The notes: generated by a model from the sequence alone, not told the origin. DNA of 64,000 bases from Protula sp. h YS-2021 (GCA_949752745.1 OX457031.1:23691581-23755580), one strand, 5' to 3'; positions 48,121 through 60,768 are shown, counted from the first letter of the stretch. Translations and numbers: made by a program.

Positions 48121-48522
48121 CTCTTAATTATTCTTGATTAAAACAAACGCATAATTTTCTTAGAAGTTAAAATAAATGCGATTTGTTGCAACTAATTCTA
48201 TTTTTTAAATATTTTAAATTTTGCTCTAATAGTTTGCCTTTTAATTTAATATATATCAACACAAAAAGATGCTCTTGACAACTTGTGATAGTTAAATCAT
48301 ATCTAAATAGCTATTTACATAGATAGAATGCATGTTTGCTGTTATTATGTAGTCCATCTAATTAATACAGAACATTCCGTCATTTCGTTGTGTCCTAGTA
48401 ATTATATTTGTACTATTATGTTTATCTTTTATCCATATCAAAGATATGCTACCAGGCTTACTGAATCACATCTGCCGTCATGTCTTTTCTATGAAGTAAA
48501 GCAAAGGTAATATCACAGGTTA

Positions 48523-49002
48523 TTAACACTTGACAAGCCTTTGGCTTGCAAGGGTTATATGAATTTGTGCGAGCAAAATTCGTCCTTTTTTTCTTCTTGA
48601 CAGTTTTTCCGATTTTTTGTGTCTTCTTCTTCTCTGACACTATGTGCCCTACGACAATGAAACTTGGGACTTATGAAGAGATTGATCTGAACATATGCAT
48701 GTCACTTTTTATTTTTGTCTTTGATTTCGTTTTCTTTGTCAAAACGCCATGTGAAAAGAGTGTATTTTTTGCAAGTAGATGCATAGGACAGAATACACAT
48801 TTGCTCAGTGAGCTTTGTGCGAGCCCTCACTGCGTAAATAGATAACAGGGCGTATGCCTGATCAGTCAATAAAACTTTAAGTCAACAACAACCAAACACT
48901 ACTCGGCCTATAAGACGTAATCAAAGACATAAGGAAGTATCTTTACGTTTTAATTTTTGTCAAGTGTTTAACATTTCGCTAGCGGAATGAGCTTCTAGTT
49001 TT
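48523..49002 (+). mobile_element. Non-autonomous element, copy 1 of an inverted pair
   Basis: About 480 bp inserted relative to the B flank, which runs straight from CACAGGTT into TTCTGTTACATCC. One end has AACACTTGACAAGCC followed by TTTGGCTTG (a small palindrome); the other end has TTGTCAAGTGTTTAACATTT and the palindrome CGCTAGCG. No transposase frame. Open frames on both strands come from the element and show no domain. Confidence 0.7.
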
Positions 49003-49964
49003 TTGTTGCATCAGTCACCCTGAAATATACATCAATGTTTTTACTTTGCCTAAAGAAGTGACTCAACACTCTCTATAAATATTTAAAACTTGTAAGTGCA
49101 AGATGCATTAGTATTAAGTTGCTGTTCTGTATATAGTCGATTGCCTTGGATACAAAATAAACTACATATAGTAGTCATGCTGTTCACAAATGACCGTATA
49201 TCTGTCACAGACCTACTTAACCTAAGCCCTAATCTTTTCAGGTTTTCATTTCAATAAGCTGTAATAGACAAAGGCAGGTTCTAGACATGTTTACAAAACG
49301 GAGTCAGTATAAATAACACTAATGTTGTTTCTACTGCTCCTAGCAATAATAATAATAATAATAATAGGAATAATATTAATATCGATTTCTCAGATATTCT
49401 ATTGAAACAAGTTTACAATATACGCATATGTATTAGCGCAATATAAAAACGTAATGTTGTAACATTGCAAGGAATTGTACGCTTCACACCGTCATGTCTC
49501 AAGGGACAATCGTCAGAACACTCATGTTGACTGTATCTCCTTAGGATACTGCCCAAGACGGGGCTAATCGTCGGAAACAACACCGTAACTAGATCTTGGT
49601 TACTTGATATTGACTAATTTTCAATTATTGTCCTAATTTTATCGCTTAGACATAAAAACAAATATACATACTGTGTATCTATAATAAATGTTCAATTTTC
49701 TATTTAATATACTAAAATAAAGTATTCTGAATATGTTTGAAATCATGATTTTCTTATCACGACTTTAATTGCAGAAATCAATATCAAACTTACATACGAA
49801 TCGTAGAATGTGATTATTTCCACACGTAATAAACTTACAGATATCGAATATGGTTAAGTAAAAGTTATAAACAACAAGCACGGATTTAAAAGCATCATAT
49901 TTTCATCTGGGTTAGACTTTCAAAGATCTATATACTGATACTTATTTAAAAACAAAACTAGAAG
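49003..49964. other. Unique spacer between the inverted element pair
   Basis: Homologous to the B upstream flank (about 28490-28930). It includes an (AAT)n run at 49341-49367. No gene seen. Confidence 0.55.
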
Positions 49965-50478
49965 CTCATTTCGCTAGCGAAATGTTAAACACTTGACAAA
50001 ATTAAAACGTAAAAATACTTCTTCAATGGGTTATTTCTTGAATAATATATTGCAAATAACACAGCTTGAATACGTCTGATAAGCCGAGTAGTGTTTGGTT
50101 CTTGTTGACTTAAAGTTTTATTGACTGATCAGGCATACGCCTTGTTATCTATTTACGCAGTGAGAGCTCGCACAAAGCTCACTGAGCAAATGTGTATTCT
50201 GTGCTGTCGTTAAATGTTACGCATTTACTTGCAAAAAATACCCTCTTTTCACATGGCGTTTTAACAAAGAAAACGAAATCAAAGACGAAAATGAAAAGTG
50301 ACATCACATGTTCAGATCAAGCTCTTCATAAATCCCCAGTTTCATGGTCGTGGGGCCCATAGTGTCAGATAAGAAGAAGACACAAAAAATCGGGAAAAGT
50401 GTGAAGAAAAAAAGGACGAATTTTGCTCGCACAAATTCATATAACATTTGCAAGCCAAAGGCTTGTCAAGTGTTAATA
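49965..50478 (-). mobile_element. Non-autonomous element, copy 2 of an inverted pair
   Basis: Reverse-complement relative of 48523-49002, about 515 bp, starting CTAGAAGCTCATTTCGCTAG and ending GGCTTGTCAAGTGTTAATA. Separately absent from the B flank, so the two copies inserted independently. Confidence 0.7.
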
Positions 50479-51714
50479 AAGAATTGAGAATTGTTCAGTA
50501 TAAAATGGCTAAGTGTCAATTGGATGCTTCACAAAGAAGGGATTGTACCTGTTTACTGGTTCTCTTCCTACTAGCTCCGATACGAAGTTCACATGTAAAA
50601 GGTCCTTTCAGTGGACTTCCAGTAAACATAAATGCAAACATAACATTTCCAAGAGATAAGAAACACTCAAATGTACAAATAAAGTATTTAATCAATAGTA
50701 TTATTTTTGATAGTCCTTAAATTTAAAATGTGACGAAGATCTTGAACTTGGCGTTGTAAAGTCAAAGAGTAGATGGTAATCTATGGCTCTCATGTGCTTG
50801 CACTTGAAATTAATTAGCAAACGTGGCATTTACGTTGCATAATATACAAGCTTACCCGATAGCACTTTGTATTGCTAGACGATCGAGGACGCAAATAGCT
50901 AATGCAGCGTGAACAACACAGTAACGATGCAAGTGTCTCAGGAATGAAATGATAATAGTAGACGAGCGTGTGGTCTGAACTATAAGCTCTCTCAGTCTGT
51001 ACGAAGTCTGGGTGGGATGTTTTGTTTCAGTCCGCTTGCTAGTGTTGTGTTTAATTTCATTTCATGATTTTATATGTTTTTTTCTCTAAAAACTTAGTTT
51101 TTTTGCCTATCACATCAGATAAACACAATGAACATGATTATTATGCTCGTAGCAATCAACAGTACACAATTCCATCACTGCAGAAGAAGTCAGATAAAAA
51201 ACATGTTGCACTGTAAACAACACATTACCCTTAGAAATAAATAACGTATGTATCGCAATTTTTGCTGTATAAGTCACGATTTATGCATTAATATTGCTTT
51301 TGTTTCATCCTCGACAATGGTTCAACTTATATATAGGTATTATTTAGAAATAATATTTTCTGTAAAATATAAATTAAATATACATATAAACGGTCAAAAG
51401 GTAAAACGTCAATCTTCGGAATAACAAAGACGTGTAAACTTAATGCATTAGTCACAAAGTGTCTAGGCTGCTAACTCGAAGCACATCAAAGTATCAATTC
51501 GGAAGTAAAACCAGAAAGTGAAGGGACTAGTGTTGCTACAACTACAGACAAACCATGTTTTCCATGGTGCCTTGTCATCAGCCAAGAAATAAAACTTTTT
51601 GTATAAACAGGAGAGGAAAAGCCTTTTCAGCGTGACCACTGTTGATAAAATAATAGAATAAACCTGAATGAGGGTGAATGCTGTTGTGAGATAAAAAATC
51701 GGGTAGGGAGGATA
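50479..51714. other. D-E intergenic region, including the empty Polinton site
   Basis: Matches the B-C interval on both sides of the Polinton relic. The empty target reads TTTTTGATAGTCC near 50704-50716. A 90-codon + frame (50448-50720) with a hydrophobic stretch exists, but its counterpart in B has stops. No gene is credited. Confidence 0.6.
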
Positions 51715-53523
51715 AAAATGAGTGCAACTGTGACCGAAGTCATTAACCCAAGCGGACTCAACAGCAGTGGTGAAACACCATACAGATCTGTCACACTAAG
51801 AAGGGTACAGATGTCAGTAAGCATTTACAATGGTACAGAAAAGCAGTAGAATTTATTTATTTAGTTTTTATCTCTCACAGTTTTGATTAAACTTATGTTG
51901 AAATCAATTTAATTTAAACAGGTACTATATTGCTACTATTTTTGTCTATAGATTTAAAAGTAATTCCTTATCTTACCTTTACAGGTTACAGGTTATTTTT
52001 AACATAGATTTATATATTATGTATTTAATTGCATTCATAAAAGATTAACTGATCTTTTTATCTATCATTCGATCGTATTGAAGCTTTCAATAACGATACA
52101 AGTTTCATTGTTAATATGATATTCATCGGCTGAAAACACTGAGGTGTCGTTTAAGGAACCTGCGTTAAAAACATGCGTGCCACACTCAGTGGGAGCCAAG
52201 GGGAGGGCTTGTGACTGACTGGGGTAGAGCAAATCTCCTATTTCAAACCGCATATGTATTCTCAAACCGAGGAGAAAGCCAAACTTGCACTCTGAAACAA
52301 TCGCTCAAACCGAATTAATCAAATATGCTATAATGATTTATTTTAGATATTGTTATTTTTCTGTTGTATTTTTCTACAATGTTAGCAAGTCATAAAGCGA
52401 TGTCATTTGTGATATATGCTCTAACGTTTATTGTCAATTGTCTACATTACAGGGACCTGTTCTTCATCCAGTGAATCCATCCTGCCGTGAAACATATAAT
52501 GTTTCTAAAGTCACAGTGAAACCTATAAACTCAAAGAGTCTGCCCATAAAGGAAACGTGTCAGGAGAGGTGCTGCAAATATCCCGTTAACCATCACAGTC
52601 ATGCTGAAGGCCTCTTCGGCGCTGTTGAGTGCCACGAACTCAAGTATTACCTCAAGTACCCAAAAATGACTTCTGTAAGCAAATACTCAAACACATATTG
52701 CAAATATTGCTCATATTTAATAAAGCATGCTTACACGATTAGGTTTTGCTCTACGTGTGCATGCATACAAGTAAGCTGAACAAATTATTCGTTTTGTTGG
52801 ATGGTGCACAACTAAACTAAACCGTGACTAAGCCGTACTTTTGCATTTAGCACAATTTTTTTTCTTTTTAGCTACTCTTTTGAGAAATAACAAAACTGTC
52901 AGGAAAACGTTGACTATACATTCTGCTGACAAACTGTTTGACGAAGCAATAGTGTTGCCCTGACAAAAGGTGCATTTTGCCAGTTTATCTGACTTGCTTA
53001 ATACTATGAAATACGTTTGCTAACATGTAAGCTTCGTTATGCAAAGTGCAGTATTGTCATTGAATGACTTGTTATGTGGGTGTCATAGGTATTTTTACAC
53101 TCAGTCCAACTTACTTTGTTTAACTCTACTTTGATTAAAATGAAAATTTGAAAATATTATACTAAACGTGTTATTAAACTGTCCCCTGAAAGTAATATTT
53201 TGCCCTGTATAACGCTACATTTGTCAGTTTTGTATCCGGTCAATTAAATATGTAACTTTGTCTATATACTTTACTTTTCTATATATAAGGAAATAAGATT
53301 CGCAATACAAAGTGTAGTATAATCCATGAATGACTTTTTCGTTAAGTGGTTTAAACATGCGCACCAATGTCCATTACCAAGTCCACTGATAATGATATAA
53401 ATACAGATGGAAAACTATTTACAAGTGCAGTATAAAACGTGCCAACAGCACCGAGGATAAGGATCGAAATCCATTCTGGTATTCCAGATACTGCAAAATA
53501 TTATCTCTCTATCCATCTATCTA

Positions 53524-53559
<36 letters not shown>

Positions 53560-53811
53560 TCTGCCTATATCTGCCTGTATCTTTCAATCTGTTTTTCTCT
53601 TTCTATTCATCTATCTCTCTCTACATGTATTTTTTCTATCTATCTGTCTATCTGTTTGTACTTTTACCCCCCTCACTCTTTCCCTCTCTCCGTCACTGAT
53701 TCATTCCCTCCCTCCCTCTATCCCTCCCTCCCTCCTTCCGTTGTTTAATAATAAGGTGCATTGATTTAAAGGAAACGAAGGTCCGTATAGCACTATAGCC
53801 AAGTAGAAAAA
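51715..53811 (-). pseudogene. SLC5-E: deleted SLC5 pseudogene, exons 4, 5, 10 (part), 11, 12, 13
   Basis: Subfamily of A. Exon 4 at 53760-53811 (donor lost, CAA then tgcacc), exon 5 at 53423-53490 (intact, same ends as A), partial exon 10 at about 53293-53388 (5' part missing, frameshift), exon 11 at 52515-52672 (indels), exon 12 at about 52062-52291 (1-bp deletion near its start, donor destroyed), exon 13 from 51795 to about 51715 (3' part and donor lost). Exons 6-9 are deleted: sequence downstream of exon 5 joins exon 10 near 53390-53402. Exons 1-3 are missing upstream, although intron-like sequence matching A (11440-11700 and 13190-13290) persists at 54830-55215. Dead copy. Confidence 0.9.
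53503..53750. repeat. CTAT/CTGT then CCCT microsatellite in SLC5-E intron 4
   Basis: Same position as the compound microsatellite of A intron 4, but with no composite elements. It therefore resembles the state before their insertion. Confidence 0.9.
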
Positions 53812-55217
53812 CTGAAGAATAAACAAGTAGAAAAAGCCTTTAGTGATACAATGTGATTATTATTTTAGCAATGTCTATTTGCTGTAAACTATTACAATAA
53901 GTATTTCTATATCCGAAAATATTAGTCACAAAAGATTCGCATAACAAACAGACTAAAATATAAATAGATTGTAACTTAAAAATTCAGAACAAATTAACAA
54001 AGTAAAAATTAATAATTGTATTAGATCACTAAAGGCTACATTGAAAAGGAAAGTGGTATGACTTTCTTGAAAATATGAAGGGCTCCTCTGCATGCAGTGA
54101 AGGTAGTGGACCTGGTTGTTTGTATAATCCTAAATGCTACAAAAATTCTATGTAATTGTTTGAGGACTGGACGTTGTGTGGTCAAAAAAATATTTAAACA
54201 ATCAGCCGCATTGTGACGATTTCAACATATTTAACTGAGCACGAAGTGAACCATCCATGTTCTTGATGTCATGTAATGATCTATACAACATCAGTTTTTC
54301 TCTCATTGATTTGAAGTCATGCAGTTGCAGGTAGCTTTCAAAATCCGTTCTGTAGTATCTTCTGTTGTATAAAAACATCGTTCTGTATTATGTAAAATGA
54401 TTACCTACTCAATGCTTATAGTTATGCCACCAAGAGAAACAGTATAGAGACCAATAAATAGGTCCTTTTTGGCACACAATGGGTCAAAACGCTCCTGTTT
54501 GCTAAATCATCACAAATTCTAATCTGTCTAGCTGGGTTCGTGAGATATTGCTTATGAAATAGTATACATAAGTATATATATTTACATATAAAGCTATCGA
54601 AGAATCTAGGGATACACGTTCACAGACAGCTTGCGCAAAGAACAGGATTTTAAATTTTTATAAGACCAATGTCAGTGGATCATATAAACATATAACTCAG
54701 ATAAAGGTCAGCATTTGTTTTAATTACTCTGGATCTATAGTGTTTCTCGATTCACACTTTTGCGTGAATGGACATTTTTCGCGTGAACTGTTGACCGTAT
54801 TTACTAGGCAGGTAAGATTTCCCACGCATAATTGTAGGCAGTGCATCTAGATGGACATATTTAAAATGATATTACGCAGCACTCTCAGATTAAGCCAAAT
54901 CAGTTGATGTACCAGAGGTGGAAATTTCAGCATACCTAATTTTCTAACAGTTTCTAACATTTTGAATTTTCACAATTTTGATTGTTGAAAAGTCTCAAAT
55001 AAAACTGTTAGAGAGGTCAATGTAAGATGAACACTGTTGTTTTCCTAATTTAGTATTCCTTCCGATGACCATGAAATCCAAGATTATTTTCTTAATACTT
55101 TAATGTAACTCAGTTATACTGGCATTAAACACTTAAATTAAATTTAAAATCATTTTTTAATTTAAATCTTAAATTAAATTGAAATAATTTAAAAACAAAT
55201 TTGTTCTTGTACACTTG
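53812..55217. other. Upstream remnant of SLC5-E
   Basis: AT-rich. Parts match A intron 3 (around 11440-11700) and intron 1 (around 13190-13290), so this is the former gene body with exons 1-3 deleted. No coding sequence seen. Confidence 0.5.
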
Positions 55218-55745
55218 AATGTTTTGCAAAATCTATTGTTATGGTTCGTTACATTCATTTAAAATATTACAGCTCAGATAAATCCATCGAAATATTTCAT
55301 GTAGCAAACATTCCTTGCAAAGTATGCTTTTTTTGTCATACAAAGTAAAGAAGTAATATTAACTTGTAATTTTTATTGATATGTCTTTTTTCAAAATGTT
55401 TTGCAAAATCTATTGTCATGGTTCTTTGCATTCATTTAAAATATGACAGCTCAGATAAATCCATCGAAACATTTCATGTAGCAAGCATTCCTTGCAAAAT
55501 ATAATTTTTTTGTCATACAAAGTAAAGAAGTGATATTAGCTTGTAATTTTTATTGATATATCTTTTGTCAAAATGTTCTGCAAAATCTGTTGTTGTGGTT
55601 CTTTACCTTCATTTAAAATATTACAGCTCAGATAAATCCATCGAAACATTTCACGTCGCAAACATTCCTTGCAAAATATAATTTGTTTTATCATACAAAG
55701 TAAAGAAGTGATATTAACCTTTACTTTAACTTGATATATGCACAT
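55218..55745. repeat. Three tandem copies of a 176-bp unit
   Basis: AATGTT.TGCAAAATCT.TTG starts near 55218, 55395 and 55571. Each unit includes CAGCTCAGATAAATCCATCG. The A (15050-15190) and C (38310-38470) flanks hold a single copy. Confidence 0.85.
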
Positions 55746-55769
55746 GATCCCCAGTTAGCACAAGATTTT

Positions 55770-56470
55770 CTCCTACGTATAGCCGACGTTGGCATTAGGT
55801 TGGCTTTACGTGGGATGTGGGACGTGGGACGTCCTACATCGGATACACGTTAGCTATGTGTGGGATGTCCCAGTTACACTTTGTCCCACCTAATGCCTAC
55901 GTAGAGCCGACATGGGACAGCCCACCTATAGCCCAAGTGGTACAGCCAACGTCGGCTATACGTCGGAATCAAGAGGGATGTCCCACGGTGGGGCGTGCCC
56001 ACTTTCTCCCACGCATACCCTACGTGGGACAACCCACGTGTGGCCCACATCGGCTGTCCAACGTCGGCTGGACGTGGAATTTATGTGGGATGTCCCACTG
56101 TCGGATGACCCCTCTTACTCCCACGTATAACCTTCGTGGGACAGCCCATGTGTAGCCCACGTCGGCTATCCCGCGTCGGCTGTATGTGGACTTTATGTGG
56201 GATGTCCCACTATCGGATGACCCCTCTTACTCCCATGTATAACCTTCGTGGGACAGCCCATGTGTAGCCCACGTCGGTTGTCATACGTCGGCTCCAAGTG
56301 GGCATTATGTGGGATGTCCCACTGTCGGACGCCCCCTCTTATTCCCACGTATAACCTTCGTGGGACAGCCCATGTATAGGCCACGTCGGCTGTCCAACGT
56401 CGGCTTCAGGTGGGCACTATGTGGGATGTCCCACTGTCGGATGACCCCTCTTACTCCCACGTATACCCAA
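55770..56470. repeat. 112-bp tandem repeat, about six copies
   Basis: TGTGGGATGTCCCACTGTCG recurs at 56084, 56196, 56308 and 56420, with more diverged copies near 55860 and 55974. Units are rich in short palindromes such as GTGGGATGTCCCAC and in CCACGT/ACGTGG. Overlapping open frames here are repeat artefacts. Confidence 0.9.
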
Positions 56471-56849
56471 CGTTTTGCACTGGAGCATTATGAAAAATCA
56501 ATATTATTGGATGTTGTGTTTTGGACCGTCATGGAAAACCATATAAACTAAATACCATTTTTTGATAAATTTCAGATACTACTTATGATTTTAATATATA
56601 ACTGCAAAATCTAATGTTGAATTTAGACATCATTCATTTGATTTTGAATATTTTTAATTATATTAGGATATCTAAATGATATTCCATATAAGCAAATACC
56701 CAGTATAAAAGCAGAACACAACGATTTTTGTTAAACAAATAATTATAAAAGTAAACAGTAAACAGTTAACAAAATCATCACTGTAAAAAATAAACTGCTG
56801 AGGACGAGAAGCTTTTGGGGGAAGAATAACATTGATTATTACATGGATC

Positions 56850-56920
56850 CCCCGTGGCGTAGAGGTAGGTCGACGCGTAGAATGCTAGAGGTTCCCGGTT
56901 CAAACCCAGGTAAGTACGAT
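56850..56920 (+). repeat. tRNA-like SINE head (Pol III A and B boxes)
   Basis: TGGCGTAGAGG (56855) fits an A box and GGTTCAAACCC (56897) a B box, 42 bp apart as in tRNA genes. The cloverleaf pairs poorly, so this is more likely a SINE head or tRNA pseudogene than a working tRNA. It is nested in the 55750-57396 element. Confidence 0.55.
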
Positions 56921-57049
56921 TCGTCAGTTGCTAAACAAAATCAGAATGGTGGGTTGTAGTGTAGTTTGAAAGATTAATGGTCAGTGGTAAAGTAATGGTC
57001 AGGCGACATGTTAAATGAGATGTTACAAATTGTTACAAATTTATTTTGG

Positions 57050-57384
57050 AACGTTGGCTGTCCCAAAGCATAGCCAACGTGGGACAGCCCACGTGGGCTA
57101 TGCGTCGGAACGTGTTTCAAATTCGCCAAACGCCCACGTAATTTCGTGGGACATCCCACTTAAAACTTACGTTGGCTATACGTAGGCAGTTCCATGTATT
57201 GCCAACGTGGGACAGCCTATGTATAGCCAACGTCGGACAGCCCACTTGGGGTATACGTCGGAACGTGTTTCAAAATCGCCAAGCGCCCACGTAAGTATAT
57301 GGGACAACCCACGAAAAGCACACGTATTGCCGACGTGGGAACACGGGATGTCCCATGTATAGCCGACGTGGGCTATATGTGGGG
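57050..57384. repeat. Second cluster of the ACGTGGG-type repeat
   Basis: Two roughly 190-bp units sharing CCAACGTGGGACAGCC and GGAACGTGTTTCAAA, related to but distinct from the 112-bp array. Forms the right part of the inverted-repeat element. Confidence 0.7.
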
Positions 57385-57396
57385 GTGCTAACTGGG

Positions 57397-60300
57397 TCGT
57401 TGGGTATTAGCGCGTTTTCAAACACTAGTCAAGAATCATATTGTACTGCCTTCAACACAATTGAATTTCAAGTTAAGGACAGAGTGACCACTTATTGTTT
57501 CCACTTAGTACCTAGTAACAAGGAGTTATTGTTTTACCGGAAATTCTGTAAGTTTCTCCATTTTTCAAAGACGCCACGCAACTACTGCGAAATGGCTGGA
57601 GATATGAAAATAAAACATTTCTGTCTGACCATAGCATCTTGTTTGCCCTGGTTGTTTTTACCTGTGACGTCTTATCAAGTCATGAAGGTTTTGAAGCTAA
57701 ATATCTATAAAAACCGGTTAGACCTACAGCTTTGGCTTAAGACACACTATAAAACACTTTTTTGCAAAGAATTATTTGTAGATCTTTTTATATATGACGT
57801 CATTATGACCTCATTTTACTGATTTTTGTTGTTTGGGCAGCTTTGATTTTTACTTCATTTGATGCCGAAAACTTTTGCTTACAAGAAAGTCCAGTACCAC
57901 AAATTCCATGACATTAAGGAACATTTTTACGTATTAATCCCATATAGACTGTGCAGATAACAGTGTATACACAATACTGTTTTTAGGTACAAATCCTTAC
58001 TGCTTTGATCTTGGATAACTTATATATATTCTTAATTATATATATATATTAAGAAAATTTAATTAGCTCTGTATTCCTCTACCTTAATTAATGATCAAAT
58101 CGCATGACAACATGTATAACGTCTTTGGTAGTAGATGTGTTTTATTTCTGCAGAAAATGACGGACAACCGTTCTTATTGATCATTCTTCACATGTCGCCA
58201 GTTTACCGCTTACCATTTACGGCAATTACAGTTCTACTCAGATCGGTATAACATGTTGTATTTGTTTGGCTCACGCATATGGTGGTGGTGGGACAGGCTA
58301 TAATGTAAGCGATCACCAGTTATCCCAACTTTTAGAAAACGAAACTTGGTTGCAAGTGTTTTCCCCTGTAAATTCTTGAAATCTGGCGGGAGGGTAGTCA
58401 GAATGGAGAAGAAATGCTGCATTTTTAAATATTTTGTAATACCTGAGGCTTAATTGGAGTTTATCCCACAAAATCCAATATTTTTAAGCTTTCAGTGCCA
58501 TGACTTTACCCTCAAAGTGTAAATTTTGTTTCTGTGTTGCGAAAGAGGTCTATTTTTAACGATTTATCTCTACTTGATTTGGAAAGAAAAGACGACGTTT
58601 CCATTATTTCAATCTGCATTAAATAATCTCCTATATTGTCTATACTTGATGTTGCTTATTTTTCTTCTTTGGAATATGGTCTAGATAACAAACCTTAATC
58701 AAAGCAAAGAAGGAAGCACAGAATTTAACTGGCTGTCTGTTTATGTAAAAGAAACCCACCGCTTAGAGACATTCAAAAAAAAACAAAAAGGCAAACAAAG
58801 GCTAAGCAGCTTTGGTTTTACTCATGGTAGTCTTTTAGATAGGCATGACTTTTTAAAGAGAATGAAATGCTTCATATTATTAATATTATTCTTGCTGTAT
58901 ATTTAGGATTAGTTTGTTTACAAACATATAAACATATAGCGTAAACAAATAAAGCAGAATATTGAAATATAATAGTTTACGAAATGAAAAAAAAATTACG
59001 CCAAAAACAGAGCTTACGTGTCTAATTTAGAAAAGGGAAACATCTGGCCCTCACGTTTTTCTTTTCTCTAGTAATATCAATAATGTGTTGCAGGACAGAG
59101 CTTACTATTATCAACATAAAAAACTGTTCTGTATTTTAAATATGATTTTAATATAATAACTGCAAAATGTTACAACAAAGAACTTTCCTCATTGCAAATT
59201 GAAACAACAGTGTTGTTATAAACATAACAGGAGAATGGCAGTAGATATATTTAGTGTATTAAGAGTAACCATCAAATGTAATCATAAACAATAGTAAGCC
59301 GGATCAGAAATGGCTGATGTATCCCTCTACATAACGAGTATAAAGGCGATGCTTATATAATATGAAATTAAAATGTAGAAGTATCTGTGACTATATAGCT
59401 TATTGTAATAGTCTTATCTTACTGTCCTGCTGATCAACATACTATGCGCATGATTAGTGATAATTATGGCTTTGGCAGGAGTTAATATTCGCATGTTAAA
59501 AGTATATCAAATAACTTTTTATCAAATTATTGGGCATTAATTGAACTAATCGCGCAAGAAATATATAATACTAAACACATTATGCTGAAAACAACATTGT
59601 GGTATCCCTTAACAACGTGAATGCTTAAAACATTGCAAATCATCTATAATATTGCTTCTGTAGATATGAGTTAGGATTCAAAATTTACCATTGTTTGGTT
59701 AACAGTTTAGTTCAATAGAAGATGCCTGAGCGATGCTATAAGCTTTTAAAGATTTTTAAGATTGCTTTACTAAATACTTCTAGGATGAACTGTATTTCAA
59801 TTTTTGTCTATGAACCAAACTTTAATTACATTTAACTGAGTATATAACTAATGTCCTTTATAGCATGAATAAGCAATACGTTCTGAAGATGTACTGCAGA
59901 CCGATTGCTAAAGAGAAGAACACTCTGGCTTGACTATGAAAGCGATTGGCCAAACTGAGACTTTCGACATCGATCATGGACTTGATGCTGCGGTCCAGTG
60001 TCAGATGCAATGATTTCCGCCTGATAAAAACGTGAATATCACTCATGCCAATTTGTTTCTAAGAAGTAAATACATAAACAGGCGTTGCTGTTTCGAGTTG
60101 CTGGTCATTTACTATACAGGCATAAAGCGTTAAAGTCCAATTCCCTTTTTTTACTTCAGAGTCAATGGACTGAAGTTTAGAAAAACAAAGTAACGCCTCT
60201 GAATCTGCCATTGTAGCATGTTTGAGGACAATGCTCCATGTAATTGGTAATATGCAATATGGTAAATGAAGCGAACATTAATCTCTTTATTTAAAGCATT

Positions 60301-60768
60301 GATCTGTTGTCACCAAAATATATTCTAGTTTAAAAAAGCGTTCACCAGTTTAGCCAGAATACATTACTGCTATAAGCTGAATGTAAAATCAAAAGCCATT
60401 CATCTTGTCAACAAGATTCATTCATACATTATTTCTTAATTTAACATCCAAACTTTAAATCTAAGGAAATTATCTGTTCGAGGAATAATTAAGTAATCAA
60501 ATAGAACGATGTATGCAACATCATAGTACAAACCATGTGATACTCTCCTTTGTAACTAGCTGATGAACACAAACGCCTGACACCGCCTGAAAATCAAGCA
60601 TCAAAGCATAACCTGTAGTTAAATTACTAATATATTCATAAATAGCCAACAGTTTCTTTAGTACTATGTCTAAATTGAAATACATAATATTGTCAAGACT
60701 TCGCTTCAGTAAAATCTGCTTGAATGGAACAATCTTATTTTTATATCTAATACAATTGCATTCAATAC
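57397..60768. other. E-F intergenic region, no gene supported
   Basis: 57420-59430 matches the C upstream flank (38510-40660). Similarity stops near CTGTCCTGCTGATC, the same point at which C-D enters its S1 remnant. Beyond 59432 the sequence is unique to F. A possible terminal exon of F after acceptor tttttatcag (60032) would add only a few residues and is not credited. Confidence 0.55.

Larger units (their letters stand above)
55750..57396. mobile_element. Inverted-repeat element, 1.65 kb, with 112-bp tandem core
   Basis: Bounded by CCCAGTTAGCAC (55750-55761) and its exact reverse complement (57385-57396), with TC on both outer sides. The matching point in flank C (ACCATCGTTGCAATAG, near 38471) lacks it. 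GC-rich compared with its surroundings. No transposase frame, so non-autonomous; superfamily unknown. Confidence 0.7.

Noticed and set aside
48546..48845. 99-codon plus-strand frame rich in Phe
   Set aside because: Lies inside a non-autonomous element, and its inverted partner copy at 50140-50440 is not open in the same way.
50448..50720. Plus-strand 90-codon frame with a hydrophobic stretch (CTCLLVLFLLAPIRSS)
   Set aside because: Looks signal-peptide-like and matches the B flank at 29055-29230, but that copy has two in-frame stops, and the D frame starts inside an inserted mobile element. Could be revisited if transcripts exist.
55817..56551. Frames across the 112-bp array
   Set aside because: Overlapping frames on both strands with repeat-derived peptides; the array explains them.
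57355..57822. 155-codon plus-strand frame, longest in the window
   Set aside because: It starts inside the palindromic element and runs into flank sequence whose counterpart in C is broken. No recognisable domain.
59858..60046. 62-codon minus-strand frame near the 3' side of SLC5-F
   Set aside because: Tested as the terminal exon. The acceptor is good, but the phase from exon 13 gives a stop after about five residues, and the longer frame is in the wrong phase.
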